A DNA stretch of 64,000 bases from CAZFAP01 sp964516325 (GTDB taxonomy: Bacteria > Auribacterota > JABMQX01): NCBI GenBank assembly GCA_964516325.1, contig CAZFAP010000004.1:1-64000 (forward strand). The letters are read 5' to 3'. The notes under the pieces are model-generated. The model saw only the letters and a program-made list of their open reading frames with translations, was not told the DNA's origin and did no database searches. Each line of letters starts with the position of its first letter. Position 1 is the first letter of the stretch. The translations under genes were made by a program, and so were the position numbers. Below are positions 1-9,102 of the stretch, piece after piece.

Positions 1-314
1 ACTACGGAGGAAGACCGGAGATCGTTGACGCCGCACGAGAATGCGCCCGCCAAGCCGCCCGGGGCGAACTATCTCCGGAGGAGATTGACGAACAGGTATT
101 TTCCCGTTTCCTGTACACCGGCGAGCTTCCGGACCCGGATTTGCTTGTCCGCAGCGGCGGAGAATATCGCGTCAGCAATTTCCTTCTCTGGCAAATATCG
201 TACAGCGAGATTTGGGTTACCCCGATTCTTTGGCCTGACTTCCGGCGAGAGCACATGGCACAGGCTCTGAAAGATTTCGCGACCCGAGAACGCCGCTACG
301 GCGGAGTGAGATAA
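1..314 (+). CDS. uppS: Isoprenyl transferase (undecaprenyl diphosphate synthase), 3' end only
   Basis: These are the last 103 codons of the cytosolic cis-prenyltransferase that builds the C55 lipid carrier used for peptidoglycan and O-antigen precursors. The visible C-terminal part contains the family blocks DPDLLVRSGGE, RVSNFLLWQ, YSEIW, LWPDF and a terminal RRYGG, and it ends in TAA at 312-314. The start lies before the window. One base separates its stop from the GTG of cdsA, so the two are surely co-transcribed; uppS-cdsA adjacency is widespread in bacteria. Nothing in the visible part looks degraded. Confidence 0.93.
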   Translation, partial: YGGRPEIVDAARECARQAARGELSPEEIDEQVFSRFLYTGELPDPDLLVRSGGEYRVSNFLLWQISYSEIWVTPILWPDFRREHMAQALKDFATRERRYGGVR

Positions 315-315
315 C

Positions 316-1161
316 GTGCTCCTACAGAGAGCCCTGATCGTTCTTCTCTTCCTGAGTGTCTGCTCGGGGGTTTTGCTGCTGAGCCACTACCGGTTTGGCT
401 CGCTTCTCCTCCTCCTTGCCGCCGACCTTCTCGTCGCCGCCGGCCTCTATGAGTTCTACAGACTTTCCCAAAAGAAAGACAGAGTGTCCCTTCCTTTCGG
501 GATTTTCTGCGGGGTCGTCTATTGCACGGGTGTGTTCCTCACATGTCGAAGTCCGCTTTTGCTTCGCCCCCTTCCCCAGATCGTTCTCCCAGCATCCTGT
601 TTCGCGCTCTTGTTTCTTTTCTTCGCATGGCGAGCCGTCAAAGGCGACTTCAGCTCCGCCCTCTTCGATTTCGCCGCGTTAGCGGGCGGGGTCGTTTTCG
701 TCGCATGGGTTCTGTCGTTCGTGGTCCGGATGAACTACTTTCCGCCAGCCGGCCGCCACGGGCCGTGGTGGGTTCTCAGCTTTATCGTCGTGGTCGGAGG
801 AGCGGACTCCTTTGCCCTCCTCTTCGGCAAAGCCTTCGGCAAGAGAAGATTCTCCCCTCGAATCAGCCCCAACAAAACCGTGGAAGGGTTCCTCGGCGGG
901 ACTCTTGGAGGCATAGCCCTTGGGCTGGTCTGTTGGGCTGTATTCCCCCTGCGAATCAATTTTGGTCAAGCTCTCCTGATGGACTCTATTCTCTCTTTGA
1001 TCAGCCACGTCGGAGACCTCGCGGAATCCGCCTTGAAGAGGGACGCTGGCGTCAAAGACTCCGGGCGGCTGCCTGGCGTCGGCGGCGTCCTTGACATGAT
1101 GGATAGCATCCTTTTCACAGCTCCGGTGGCGTATTTCTTTATGGTTCTCTGGCTGAAATGA
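316..1161 (+). CDS. cdsA: Phosphatidate cytidylyltransferase
   Basis: Integral inner-membrane enzyme that makes CDP-diacylglycerol from phosphatidate and CTP, the branch point to phosphatidylglycerol and phosphatidylethanolamine. The protein has 281 residues with about seven hydrophobic segments, the usual family size. The block SPNKTVEGFLGG and the C-terminal signature from Ser238 to Asp263 identify it. In that signature KR, KD (Lys247-Asp248) and the two late aspartates (Asp260, Asp263) are kept, but the usual PGHGG reads PGVGG (Val255) and the usual LDR reads LDM (Met261). The start is GTG, one base after the uppS stop; the stop overlaps the cmk start by four bases (ATGA), pointing to translational coupling. 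The dxr gene that often follows cdsA is absent. Confidence 0.93.
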   Translation: MLLQRALIVLLFLSVCSGVLLLSHYRFGSLLLLLAADLLVAAGLYEFYRLSQKKDRVSLPFGIFCGVVYCTGVFLTCRSPLLLRPLPQIVLPASCFALLFLFFAWRAVKGDFSSALFDFAALAGGVVFVAWVLSFVVRMNYFPPAGRHGPWWVLSFIVVVGGADSFALLFGKAFGKRRFSPRISPNKTVEGFLGGTLGGIALGLVCWAVFPLRINFGQALLMDSILSLISHVGDLAESALKRDAGVKDSGRLPGVGGVLDMMDSILFTAPVAYFFMVLWLK

Positions 1162-1874
1162 TGAAGCGACCGAATCTTGTAATAGCGATAGATGGTCCCG
1201 CTGCCTCTGGCAAGACGACCGTCGCTTCTTTGCTTTCCACGCGTCTCCATCTCCTCAGCATCAACACTGGGGCGATGTATCGAGCGTTTGCACTCAAGGT
1301 TCTCCGGGCAGGCGTCGCCCCGGATGATACGGCACAAATAGAAGCTCTTCTAAAGACCACGCAGGTTTCGTTCGAGCGCACGACCGACGGCTCGACGTTC
1401 GTCACGCTCGATGGGAAGGACGTTAGCGAGGAAATAAAAGGTCAGGAGGTTCCGGAAGCCGCCTCCGCAATCGCGAGGTTGCCCGCCGTTCGGCGGTACA
1501 TGGTCTCCCAGCAAAGGAGAATCGCGGCTCGCGGGGGCACTGTCGCCGAAGGAAGAGATACGACCACCGTCGTCTTTCCCAACGCCCCATTCAAATTCTA
1601 CATAGACGCTTCTCTTGACACGCGGGCGCAGCGACGCCACAAGGAACTCCTCGACCGCGGAATTCCTGTTCCCCTCGAACAGGTCAGGGAAGAATTGAGA
1701 CAAAGGGACGCCGCCGACCGCACCCGGAAGATTTCTCCTCTCAAGAAACACCCCGATGCGATTCTGATAGACTCGACCGACCTCGCCCCACAGCAGGTCG
1801 TTGACAAAATGTTGGAGCATCTGGCGCCCTTTCTAAACGAGGAAGCCGCTTCTGGTTCGGCGACAGAGGGCTGA
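1158..1874 (+). CDS. cmk: Cytidylate kinase
   Basis: Cytosolic P-loop kinase that phosphorylates CMP and dCMP to the diphosphates. In this operon it would recycle the CMP released when CDP-diacylglycerol is consumed. The 238-residue protein has Walker A GPAASGKTT at residues 13-21, an NTGAMYRA block, the EGRD motif (here followed by TTTVVFPNA rather than the usual IGTVVFP), and an RRHKEL lid region followed by RQRDAADRTRKISPL. Length fits the family. The start ATG overlaps the cdsA stop. The cmk-plsC pairing is also found in many Gram-positive and other genomes; the ispH and rpsA genes that sometimes follow are not here. Confidence 0.93.
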   Translation: MMKRPNLVIAIDGPAASGKTTVASLLSTRLHLLSINTGAMYRAFALKVLRAGVAPDDTAQIEALLKTTQVSFERTTDGSTFVTLDGKDVSEEIKGQEVPEAASAIARLPAVRRYMVSQQRRIAARGGTVAEGRDTTTVVFPNAPFKFYIDASLDTRAQRRHKELLDRGIPVPLEQVREELRQRDAADRTRKISPLKKHPDAILIDSTDLAPQQVVDKMLEHLAPFLNEEAASGSATEG

Positions 1875-2018
1875 GCGGCGGTAACCGGTGCCGCTGCGTT
1901 ACCCCTCCTCGAAAAGAGACCGAAGTCTGACAGTGGGCGCATGGGGGCGCCTGTTTTCGCTGTCGTCCGCGAGTAACAGCAGCCCGGGGGCTGAACCGGA
2001 AACGTGGAGGTTAGTCCC

Positions 2019-2648
2019 GTGAAAGTTCTCTACCGCATCGCACGCACCCTGTTCGGCACGCTCCTGAAGGCCTTTTTCCATTTCCGGGTGTATGGGCGGG
2101 AGAATCTTCCTCGCGGCAAGGCGATCATCGCCGCAAATCATCAGAGCTACGTGGACCCTCCCGTCATCAGCGCCGCCATTCCGGAAGAGATATTTTTCCT
2201 GGCGAGGGACGACCTCTTCAAGCTCGGCGCGTTTCGCTGGTTATGTCGGAAGGTCAATTCCATCATGATCAAAAAGCGTCGTGCCGACCGCTCGGCGCTG
2301 AGGACTGTCCTTGAGAAGCTCGGCGAGGGGAGGAAGGTGGTCGTTTTCCCCGAGGGGACGCGCTCCTCTGATGGCCAGCTTCAACCGCCGGAGTCAGGGG
2401 TGTCGCTCCTTGCCCACAGAAGCCGTGCGCCCGTCATACCCGCCTATGTGTCAGGCACCTACCACGTCCTCCCTCGCGGCAGAAAGATGGTACGCTTTCA
2501 CCCCGTCAGTGTCTCCTTCGGAAAGGCGCTCGGTTTCGACGAGCGGTCGCTGAACTCAGGAGCAAAAGCGGCGTACCATTCCTTCAGCCAGCAGGTCATG
2601 AACGCCATCGCCGCCCTGAAAACGAGCCTCGAAGCGCCCGCCCAATAG
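2019..2648 (+). CDS. plsC: 1-acyl-sn-glycerol-3-phosphate acyltransferase
   Basis: Membrane-associated acyltransferase that acylates lysophosphatidate to phosphatidate, the substrate of the CdsA encoded upstream. The catalytic HX4D motif is NHQSYVD (His41, Asp46) and the glycerol-phosphate binding motif is FPEGTR at 110-115. I chose the GTG at 2019 because GGAGG at 2006-2010 sits eight bases before it; an in-frame GTG at 2004 has no such site. At 209 residues it is a compact, normal family member. It lies 144 bases after cmk in the same direction and closes the phospholipid operon. Confidence 0.9.
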   Translation: MKVLYRIARTLFGTLLKAFFHFRVYGRENLPRGKAIIAANHQSYVDPPVISAAIPEEIFFLARDDLFKLGAFRWLCRKVNSIMIKKRRADRSALRTVLEKLGEGRKVVVFPEGTRSSDGQLQPPESGVSLLAHRSRAPVIPAYVSGTYHVLPRGRKMVRFHPVSVSFGKALGFDERSLNSGAKAAYHSFSQQVMNAIAALKTSLEAPAQ

Positions 2649-2744
2649 GCCTTTCACCGTTCCTCTTCGGTATGCAATCGCCCTCCGCCGGAACATTTTC
2701 GCGGTGTGATTGTCTATTCTGGTGAAGAACATTGCGAATTGCTG

Positions 2745-2772
2745 TTTGGAGCTTGGCTTTTGCCTGTATTAT
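2745..2772 (+). promoter_or_regulatory. Possible sigma70-type promoter for the macroglobulin gene
   Basis: TTTGGA at 2745-2750 and TATTAT at 2767-2772 are separated by 16 bases and lie about 65 bases before the ATG at 2838. The -10 is good and the -35 only partial (4 of 6). The 189-base gap after plsC makes an independent promoter plausible. Confidence 0.35.
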
Positions 2773-2837
2773 GATTGTGCTTATGGAGGGGCGATCCGAC
2801 GAAACCCCGGACAATTGGTTTCACAAGGAGAACACAA

Positions 2838-5800
2838 ATGAGCAGAACGAAGTTGAGTTACCTGCCTTTGGCAATTGTTGGCGCGCTCTGCGTGGTCGCT
2901 GGAGCCAGGTTCGCGTCCATTTCACCCGCGGCGAACGAGGAGGCCGCACAGATCAAGATTTTGCGGGTCGGGAAGGAACAGGTTTCGTTGAGGTTTGGGG
3001 GCCTGCCCGTGGAAGAGGGAAGGCTTTTCGCGGAAATCACCGACCTCAGCGGGTCTCGGCTCGGCGAGGCGTCGGCGAGCTTTTCGGGCGGCAGAACCAG
3101 GGTCATTGTCCCCGCGAAGATTGACGCCAAACATCTCGCAAAGTATGTACTCCAGTACAAAATCGGGCGCGAGGGGAAAGCGTTTCGGAAAAGCCTGTTC
3201 TATCTCGCGGACAAGCTCCAGACGGTCGTCCTCGGTCAGCGTGAATATTATGCCGGATCGCTCACAGGCTTGAGAGTCATCGTTCGGAACAAGAGCGCCG
3301 ACCAGGCAATCGAGGGGGCGAAGGTCTCTATTTCCGTGGAGAAGGAAGGCAAACTCGCCAATCTTTTTGATGGAAAGACGAACGCAGAAGGGACCCTGGA
3401 TGCATCGTTCCGGATGCCGGAGGGAGAAGAAGGCGCGGCGGAATTGAAGGTGGAGGTCGAGACGGACATCGGGAAAGACGAGATCAAGGAGGGCATTCGC
3501 CTCAAGACGGGCAACAAGATTCTTCTGACGACGGATAAGCCGATGTACCAGCCGGGGCAGCTCATCCACATGCGGTCGCTGGCTTTGACCGTCCCGGACT
3601 CGAAAGCGGTCAAGGATTCGCCAGCGATCTTCGAGGTCATGGACTCGAAAGGGAACAAGGTCTTCAAGAAAGAGACGAAGACGGACGAGTTCGGAGTTAC
3701 CTCCGCCGACTTCCAGCTTGCCGATGAGTTGAATCAGGGACGATACACCGTCCGCGTTTCCGTCGGGAAAGGGCAGCAGGAAAAGACGGTAACGGTCGAG
3801 CGGTACGTCCTGCCGAAGTTCAAAATCGTCCTCAAGACGGATAGGGATTACTACGAGCCGGGCGAGACGGTCAAAGGGGACGTGCAGGTGGATTATTTCT
3901 TCGGTAAGCCGGTGGCGGGAGGGAAACTGACCATCACGTTCTCGAAGTTCGACGTGGGCTTTGAGGAGTTCGCCAAGATTACCGCGGAGCTGGACAACGA
4001 AGGGCATTACAAATTCGAGCAAAAGCTGCCGGACGCTTTCGTCGGGCAGCCGCTTGAGCAGGGGAAGGCGTTTGTGAAGGTGGATGCTTCGGTAGTGGAC
4101 TCGGCCGACCATAAGGAGCAGTTGACCCGAAACCTCAGCGTTACGAAGTCCGCGATAACGGTGGTGGCAGTTCCGGAGAGCGGCGACCTCGTGCCGAACG
4201 TCGAGAACACGGTCTATTTTGTCACGACCTATGCGGACAGCCGACCGGCGAAGACGGAGATGACTCTTCGGGTAACCGGAGCGCAGGCCGCGGCAGGAAA
4301 CCGAATTGCATTGAAGACCGACGAAGGAGGATTCGGCGAATTCTCGCTTGTGCCGCAAAGCGACAAGGTGCAGTTTGCAATCGAGGGGAAGGACGCAAAG
4401 GGGAATCGGTTCTCGGCGACGGTCGAGCTTCAGCCGAAGCCCCAGGGAACGGATAGCATCATAGCGAGGACGAATCGCGCCCTCTACAAGGTCGGCGACT
4501 CGATCGAGGTGAGTCTGGTCTCAACAAAGAAGAAAGGGACTGCGTACATTGACCTCATTCGGGACAATCAGACAATTTTGACAAAGACCCTGAATCTCTC
4601 GGATGGCACTGCGTCAACAGAGATTGGTCTCGACGAGAACCTCGTCGGGGCAGTCGGGCTGAGTGCCTATATCATCTCTGCGGACGGCAACATCGTCCGA
4701 GACCGGAAGCTGATGTTCGTGGACCCGGCGAACGATTTGAACCTGACGATTTCCCCGGACAAGGACACCTACCTGCCAGCGGAGTACGCGAAGGTGAACT
4801 TCAAAGTCGCGGACAAGGGCGGGCATCCGGTCCTCGCGGCGCTCGGAATCATGGTAGTTGATGAGGCGGTCTTTGCGCTTCAGGAAATGCAGCCGGGGAT
4901 GGAAAAGGTCTATTTCTACCTCGAAGAGCAGATTATGAAGCCGAGGTACGAGATTCACGGCTATGACATGAAGGATGTCGTGAAGCCGATGCCGTTCGAA
5001 AGGCGCGAAGGGATCGAGCAAGAGCTGGAGATGAAGGAGAAGGCGGCGAGGGTGCTGCTCGCCTCCGCGGAGGGATTCGCCGCGTACGCCATAGACGTGG
5101 ACACCTACCGAACGAAGGGCGAGGATGCCGCCTACGGTCTCGCTGTCACGGAGCATCTCACGAAGAAATATCAGAGGGTCGCGGAGGCGTTTGAGTCCTT
5201 CCGCAAGAGAGCGCAGCGAGACAAGGATGCCTATTTCCAGAAGATTGGCTGGGACGCGAACAAGCCAATAACGCTTCAGGTGCTCGTGGACCAGAGGTTC
5301 ATCACAAGGGCGGACATCACAGATTCCTGGGGCAACCCCTTCGAGCTGAAGGGAAGCTGGTGCAATAGCTGCAAGACCTATCATGGCTTCCAGCTTCTGA
5401 CCTACGGCGTGGATGGACTCAAAGGGACGGCCGACGACGTGTGGATTCCGGACTATCGGCTCGCTCTCCGGGACACTCAGGTTCGCCGTCGAGGGGGCTT
5501 GCAGCCGGGGGGCGTGCAAATCATGGAGGAGGCAGTCCAGGCACCGATGGCCGCACTCGCCGGTGACCTTAACGGGGACGCCAGGGCGCCGGTCGAGCGC
5601 TTCGCTCTGGCGAAATCCGAGGCTAAGGGCGGTGCCGGAGGCGAAGGGGCGCCGGAGCCGCCGCGAGTCCGCAAGTATTTCCCGGAGACGCTGTACTTCA
5701 ATCCGCTGCTGATCACGGACGCGAATGGCGTAGCAAGCGTGGAGATCAAGCTGGCGGACTCCATCACGACGTGGCGGCTCACTTCGATGGCGTCGTCCAA

Positions 5801-7763
5801 AGACGGGATGCTCGGCTCCAAGACCTGTCCGATGCGAGTCTTTCAGGATTTCTTCATTGACATAGACTTCCCCATCTCGCTGATCCAGAACGACCAGGTC
5901 TCCGTGCCGGTGGCAGTCTATAACTACCTGCCGACGGAGCAGAAGATACGCCTCAAAGCAGAAGAGGCCGACTGGTTCACGCTCCTCGACGAGCCGGAGA
6001 AGGAAGTTGTCCTCCGACCGGACGAGGTGAGGGCCGTCTATTTCACGATGAAAGTGAACAAGATTGGGAACTACGCCTTCACCGTCTATGGATACGGCGA
6101 GAAGAAGAGCGACGCGATTTCCCGCTCCATCGAAATTGAGCCGGACGGGAAAGAAACGCTGTTCAACGCCACCGGGCGGCTGGAAAAGGAAGTCGCGGCA
6201 CTCGTCAACATCCCGGAGAATGCGATTGATGGAGCGAGCAAGATTTTCGTGAAGGTTTATCCGGGCGTGTTCTCACAGGTGGTCGAGGGAATGGACAAGA
6301 TTTTGCAGATGCCGTTCGGGTGTTTTGAGCAGACCTCTTCGGCAACGTATCCGAACATCCTCGTTCTCGACTACATGAAGTCCACCGGAAAAGTCACGCC
6401 GGAAATTCAGATGAAAGCGGAAGGGTTCGTGAATGCCGGCTATCAAAGGCTTTTGAGCTACGAGGTGCAGGGCGGCGGGTTCGAGTGGTTCGGCAAGGCG
6501 CCGGCACATAACGTCCTGACGACGTATGGGCTGATGGAATTCTTCGACATGAGCAAAGTGCACGATGTTGACCCGAACGTCATCGCCCGGACTCAGGACT
6601 GGCTCGTCAAGCAGCAGCAGCCCGATGGCTCGTGGAAGCCGTCGGAAGGAGGAATCGCCGAGGGAGCGATTGATAAGTTCCAGAACGACCTTCTCCGCAC
6701 GACCGCCTATGCGACGTGGGGGCTGCTGGCAACGGAGTACAAGGGTCCGGCAATTGCGAAAGCCGTTCAGTACATCGAGAAGAACATGGACAAGGCGCTC
6801 GACAACTACACGCTGGCGATGCTGGCAAACGCGTTTGTCCTCTATGACAAGAACGGCGCGACGGCAGCCGCTCTTATCCGCCAACTTCTGGACAAGAAGG
6901 TCGAGGAAGAGGGGCTGATTTACTGGCCGATGAAGGAGCAGACGCCGACTTTTGGAAGAGGAGAATCGGGCGTGATTGAGACGACGGCGCTGGCTTGTCA
7001 GGCGCTTCTCCGCTACGGCAAACATCCGGCAGTCGTCACCAAGGTCAACGATTACCTCGTCAAGAAAAAGGACCCGAATGGCACGTGGCACTCGACGCAG
7101 GCGACGATTCAGGCTCTCAAGGCGCTCGTGATGTCCATCAAGGAAGCCACGCAGGAAGTGGAGGGTTCGATTCGCGTCGCCATCAACGGGAAAGAGGCAG
7201 CCGTCCTGAAGATAGACCGGACGAACTCGGACGTGCTTCGGCTTGTGGACCTCAAGAGCATGACCGTCGAGGGAGAGAACACCGTCAAGCTCAACATCGA
7301 GGGTGAAGGGAGCATGTTCTATCAGGTCGTCGGGCGGTATTACCTGCCCTACCGCGAGCTGCATGCCGAGAAAGAGCCGATGAGCATCGAGGTCAAGTAC
7401 GACAAGACCGAGCTTGCCGTCAGCGACACGGTCGGATGCAACGTAACGGTCACAAACAACCGCCCGGCAGCCGCGAAGATGGTCATCGTGGACATCGGAT
7501 TGCCGCCCGGATTCACGGTTCTGACCGAGGATTTGAATGACCTGGTCGAGAAGGGCGTGATGGAGAAGTATTCGCTCACCGGTCGTCAAATCATCGTCTA
7601 TCTGCGGGAGGTGCCGGCCGATCAGCCGATTGCCCTGAAGTACCGTCTGATGGCTCGCTTCCCCATCAAGGCCAAGGCTGCCAAGTCCATCGCCTATGAA
7701 TACTACGATCCCGACGTCAGGGACGAAGCACCGCCGGAGGAAATCCTGGTAAAGGCGAAATAG
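2838..7763 (+). CDS. Secreted bacterial alpha-2-macroglobulin with thioester
   Basis: A 1641-residue homologue of eukaryotic protease-trapping alpha-2-macroglobulins, expected in the periplasm, where it would trap intruding proteases. A Sec signal peptide (residues 1 to about 32) has no clear lipobox. Macroglobulin domains follow, with the A2M_N-type block TTDKPMYQPGQ near residue 235 and VVDEAVFAL near 675. The MG7 block FPETLYFNPLLITD and DSITTWR lie near 950-980. The thioester motif PFGCFEQ has Cys1162, and a receptor-binding-like domain closes the protein. Between MG6 and MG7, in the bait position, lies an insert of about 270 residues containing a D-WGNPF and YG-DG-KGTADD pattern like the calcium-binding end of GspG pseudopilins. 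The start ATG has AAGGAG seven bases upstream; an earlier in-frame codon lacks one. The PBP1c gene that often accompanies bacterial A2Ms is not next to it. Confidence 0.92.
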   Translation: MSRTKLSYLPLAIVGALCVVAGARFASISPAANEEAAQIKILRVGKEQVSLRFGGLPVEEGRLFAEITDLSGSRLGEASASFSGGRTRVIVPAKIDAKHLAKYVLQYKIGREGKAFRKSLFYLADKLQTVVLGQREYYAGSLTGLRVIVRNKSADQAIEGAKVSISVEKEGKLANLFDGKTNAEGTLDASFRMPEGEEGAAELKVEVETDIGKDEIKEGIRLKTGNKILLTTDKPMYQPGQLIHMRSLALTVPDSKAVKDSPAIFEVMDSKGNKVFKKETKTDEFGVTSADFQLADELNQGRYTVRVSVGKGQQEKTVTVERYVLPKFKIVLKTDRDYYEPGETVKGDVQVDYFFGKPVAGGKLTITFSKFDVGFEEFAKITAELDNEGHYKFEQKLPDAFVGQPLEQGKAFVKVDASVVDSADHKEQLTRNLSVTKSAITVVAVPESGDLVPNVENTVYFVTTYADSRPAKTEMTLRVTGAQAAAGNRIALKTDEGGFGEFSLVPQSDKVQFAIEGKDAKGNRFSATVELQPKPQGTDSIIARTNRALYKVGDSIEVSLVSTKKKGTAYIDLIRDNQTILTKTLNLSDGTASTEIGLDENLVGAVGLSAYIISADGNIVRDRKLMFVDPANDLNLTISPDKDTYLPAEYAKVNFKVADKGGHPVLAALGIMVVDEAVFALQEMQPGMEKVYFYLEEQIMKPRYEIHGYDMKDVVKPMPFERREGIEQELEMKEKAARVLLASAEGFAAYAIDVDTYRTKGEDAAYGLAVTEHLTKKYQRVAEAFESFRKRAQRDKDAYFQKIGWDANKPITLQVLVDQRFITRADITDSWGNPFELKGSWCNSCKTYHGFQLLTYGVDGLKGTADDVWIPDYRLALRDTQVRRRGGLQPGGVQIMEEAVQAPMAALAGDLNGDARAPVERFALAKSEAKGGAGGEGAPEPPRVRKYFPETLYFNPLLITDANGVASVEIKLADSITTWRLTSMASSKDGMLGSKTCPMRVFQDFFIDIDFPISLIQNDQVSVPVAVYNYLPTEQKIRLKAEEADWFTLLDEPEKEVVLRPDEVRAVYFTMKVNKIGNYAFTVYGYGEKKSDAISRSIEIEPDGKETLFNATGRLEKEVAALVNIPENAIDGASKIFVKVYPGVFSQVVEGMDKILQMPFGCFEQTSSATYPNILVLDYMKSTGKVTPEIQMKAEGFVNAGYQRLLSYEVQGGGFEWFGKAPAHNVLTTYGLMEFFDMSKVHDVDPNVIARTQDWLVKQQQPDGSWKPSEGGIAEGAIDKFQNDLLRTTAYATWGLLATEYKGPAIAKAVQYIEKNMDKALDNYTLAMLANAFVLYDKNGATAAALIRQLLDKKVEEEGLIYWPMKEQTPTFGRGESGVIETTALACQALLRYGKHPAVVTKVNDYLVKKKDPNGTWHSTQATIQALKALVMSIKEATQEVEGSIRVAINGKEAAVLKIDRTNSDVLRLVDLKSMTVEGENTVKLNIEGEGSMFYQVVGRYYLPYRELHAEKEPMSIEVKYDKTELAVSDTVGCNVTVTNNRPAAAKMVIVDIGLPPGFTVLTEDLNDLVEKGVMEKYSLTGRQIIVYLREVPADQPIALKYRLMARFPIKAKAAKSIAYEYYDPDVRDEAPPEEILVKAK

Positions 7764-7892
7764 GCGGGGACAGAAGGTCGGTGAAATCCAGGATGTACGT
7801 GGCTGGACAGAAGACGTGCTGCGTCGCTCGGAGAAGAAGTTGTTGGGCCTTCGTTGTCTGGATCGCGCAGGAAGGCAAGCGGTAAGAAGCCG

Positions 7893-8135
7893 TCAAGAAG
7901 CACTCTGCCGTGCCTTGTGGGGGTCAATCAAAGCCACGTGTTGGATGTGACCCCAAACGGCAGGGTCACTTCGAGTCGGTGATCTCCTGTTGGTAAGTTC
8001 ACGGCAGAACTCCGGATTCCTGGCCTTGAGCAGTTTCGTGGCCTGCGACTCAGCCTGCGAAGACCCGCAGAAGAACACTCCGGCCGCTGTCAACAGACGG
8101 GCCATAATCGTATGTTGTTTCGTCGTGTGGATCAC
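7893..8135 (-). CDS. Hypothetical small protein, possibly exported
   Basis: An 80-residue reading frame four bases downstream of the NmrA-like gene on the same strand. From an internal Met (MARLLTAAG) it has a short hydrophobic stretch ending in SSQA, which could be a signal peptide, followed by a charged tail. I recognise no family. There is no strong ribosome binding site. It could be a real third gene of the MarR cassette, the decayed start of a lost gene, or chance. The rest of 7764-8139 shows nothing I can identify. Confidence 0.25.
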   Translation of the reverse strand: MIHTTKQHTIMARLLTAAGVFFCGSSQAESQATKLLKARNPEFCRELTNRRSPTRSDPAVWGHIQHVALIDPHKARQSAS

Positions 8136-8139
8136 CCAG

Positions 8140-8991
8140 CTACTGCCAACATGCTTTATTCATCTCGACGAACGCTTCGAACGACGTTGGCTCGCTGCCG
8201 GTAACCAGTCTGACATCATCCGTGACCGCTGCCGTGTAACCAGCCCGGACGGCAGCGTAGAGCGCTCTCATGTACTGCACCGCGCCTTCAGGCATACCCA
8301 TGTGCCTTGCTCCCTGCAGCATTGCCTCTTCGGACAGGGGTTGGTACGTGATCTTCTTGCCGATGGCCTTGCTGATGGTTTTCGCTACTTCAGTGTGGTC
8401 GAGGGCGTCCGGGCCAGTAAGATTGTACTCCTTGCCGAAAAGCTTCTCTGCAAAGGCCGTGGCCGCCACTTCGGCGATGTCTTTGGTCGAGATGAAACTG
8501 GTTTTGCCGTCCCCAGCGGCAAGGAAGATGCTCCCCTGACTCTTTATCATGGGAGATACAAAACCGGCCGAGAAATTCTCCATGAAGAAGTTCGGACGCA
8601 GAATGGTGTAGTGCACGCCCGAGGCGATCAGGGCCCGTTCGACAATGCGCAGCGGCGCCTGCTCGTTCTGGTCCACGCCCAGAGCGGAGTTGAACACGAT
8701 GTGTGCGACCCCAAGTGTCTTGGCCTTCTCGATGACCGGTTCCAGTTTTGCCGCCGCCTCCGGGTCCATGGGTGGAGCAACCAGGAACACGGCTTTGACG
8801 TTGGAAAGTGCTGCGTCGAGTGTGGAAGGATCGTCATAGTCCATCCTCACCGCCTCAACGTTCTCTGCCGAGGGTATGGTTTCAGGGTGACGTGATGCCG
8901 CCTTCACACGGAAGCGTTCCCTTGTGACGGCCTGTACCACGCCTCTACCAAGATTACCCGTCGCGCCAGTTACCAGGATTGTGTCTGTCAT
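8140..8991 (-). CDS. NmrA-like NAD(P)-binding oxidoreductase (atypical SDR)
   Basis: A 283-residue cytosolic protein of the NmrA-like/atypical short-chain dehydrogenase group. The N-terminal GATGNLG at residues 9-15 is the GxxGxxG dinucleotide-binding turn, followed by a Rossmann fold with a VAPP segment and ILRPNFFMEN typical of the family. Members act as NAD(P)H-dependent quinone or carbonyl reductases or as redox sensors; which applies here cannot be read from the sequence. AAGGAGG precedes the ATG by seven bases. The gene lies downstream of a marR-type gene in the same direction, and a copy of the likely MarR operator sits 70 bases before its start, so it is probably the regulated target. 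Confidence 0.85.
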   Translation of the reverse strand: MTDTILVTGATGNLGRGVVQAVTRERFRVKAASRHPETIPSAENVEAVRMDYDDPSTLDAALSNVKAVFLVAPPMDPEAAAKLEPVIEKAKTLGVAHIVFNSALGVDQNEQAPLRIVERALIASGVHYTILRPNFFMENFSAGFVSPMIKSQGSIFLAAGDGKTSFISTKDIAEVAATAFAEKLFGKEYNLTGPDALDHTEVAKTISKAIGKKITYQPLSEEAMLQGARHMGMPEGAVQYMRALYAAVRAGYTAAVTDDVRLVTGSEPTSFEAFVEMNKACWQ

Positions 8992-9060
8992 CGTTCATCC
9001 TCCTTCTTGCTGTTTTGAGAACTCCCTTATGTCTTCAGCCTCCGCAAATCGCCTCACATG

Positions 9061-9074
9061 GTTCGCCGCCGAAC
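9061..9074. promoter_or_regulatory. Second MarR operator, upstream of the NmrA-like gene
   Basis: A perfect inverted repeat GTTCG-CCGC-CGAAC located between marR and the NmrA-like gene. It has the same five-base arms and almost the same four-base spacer as the operator before marR at 9589-9608. Two matching palindromes, each in front of one gene of the pair, support binding by the neighbouring MarR protein. Confidence 0.65.
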
Positions 9075-9102
9075 GAATAGTCCAAAAAATTGCCGCCCAT
9101 GT

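Noticed and set aside
2922..4358. Long minus-strand open frame opposite the macroglobulin gene
   Set aside because: Overlaps a gene with clear domains; composition is the Arg/Leu-rich type expected from an antisense frame in G+C-rich DNA.
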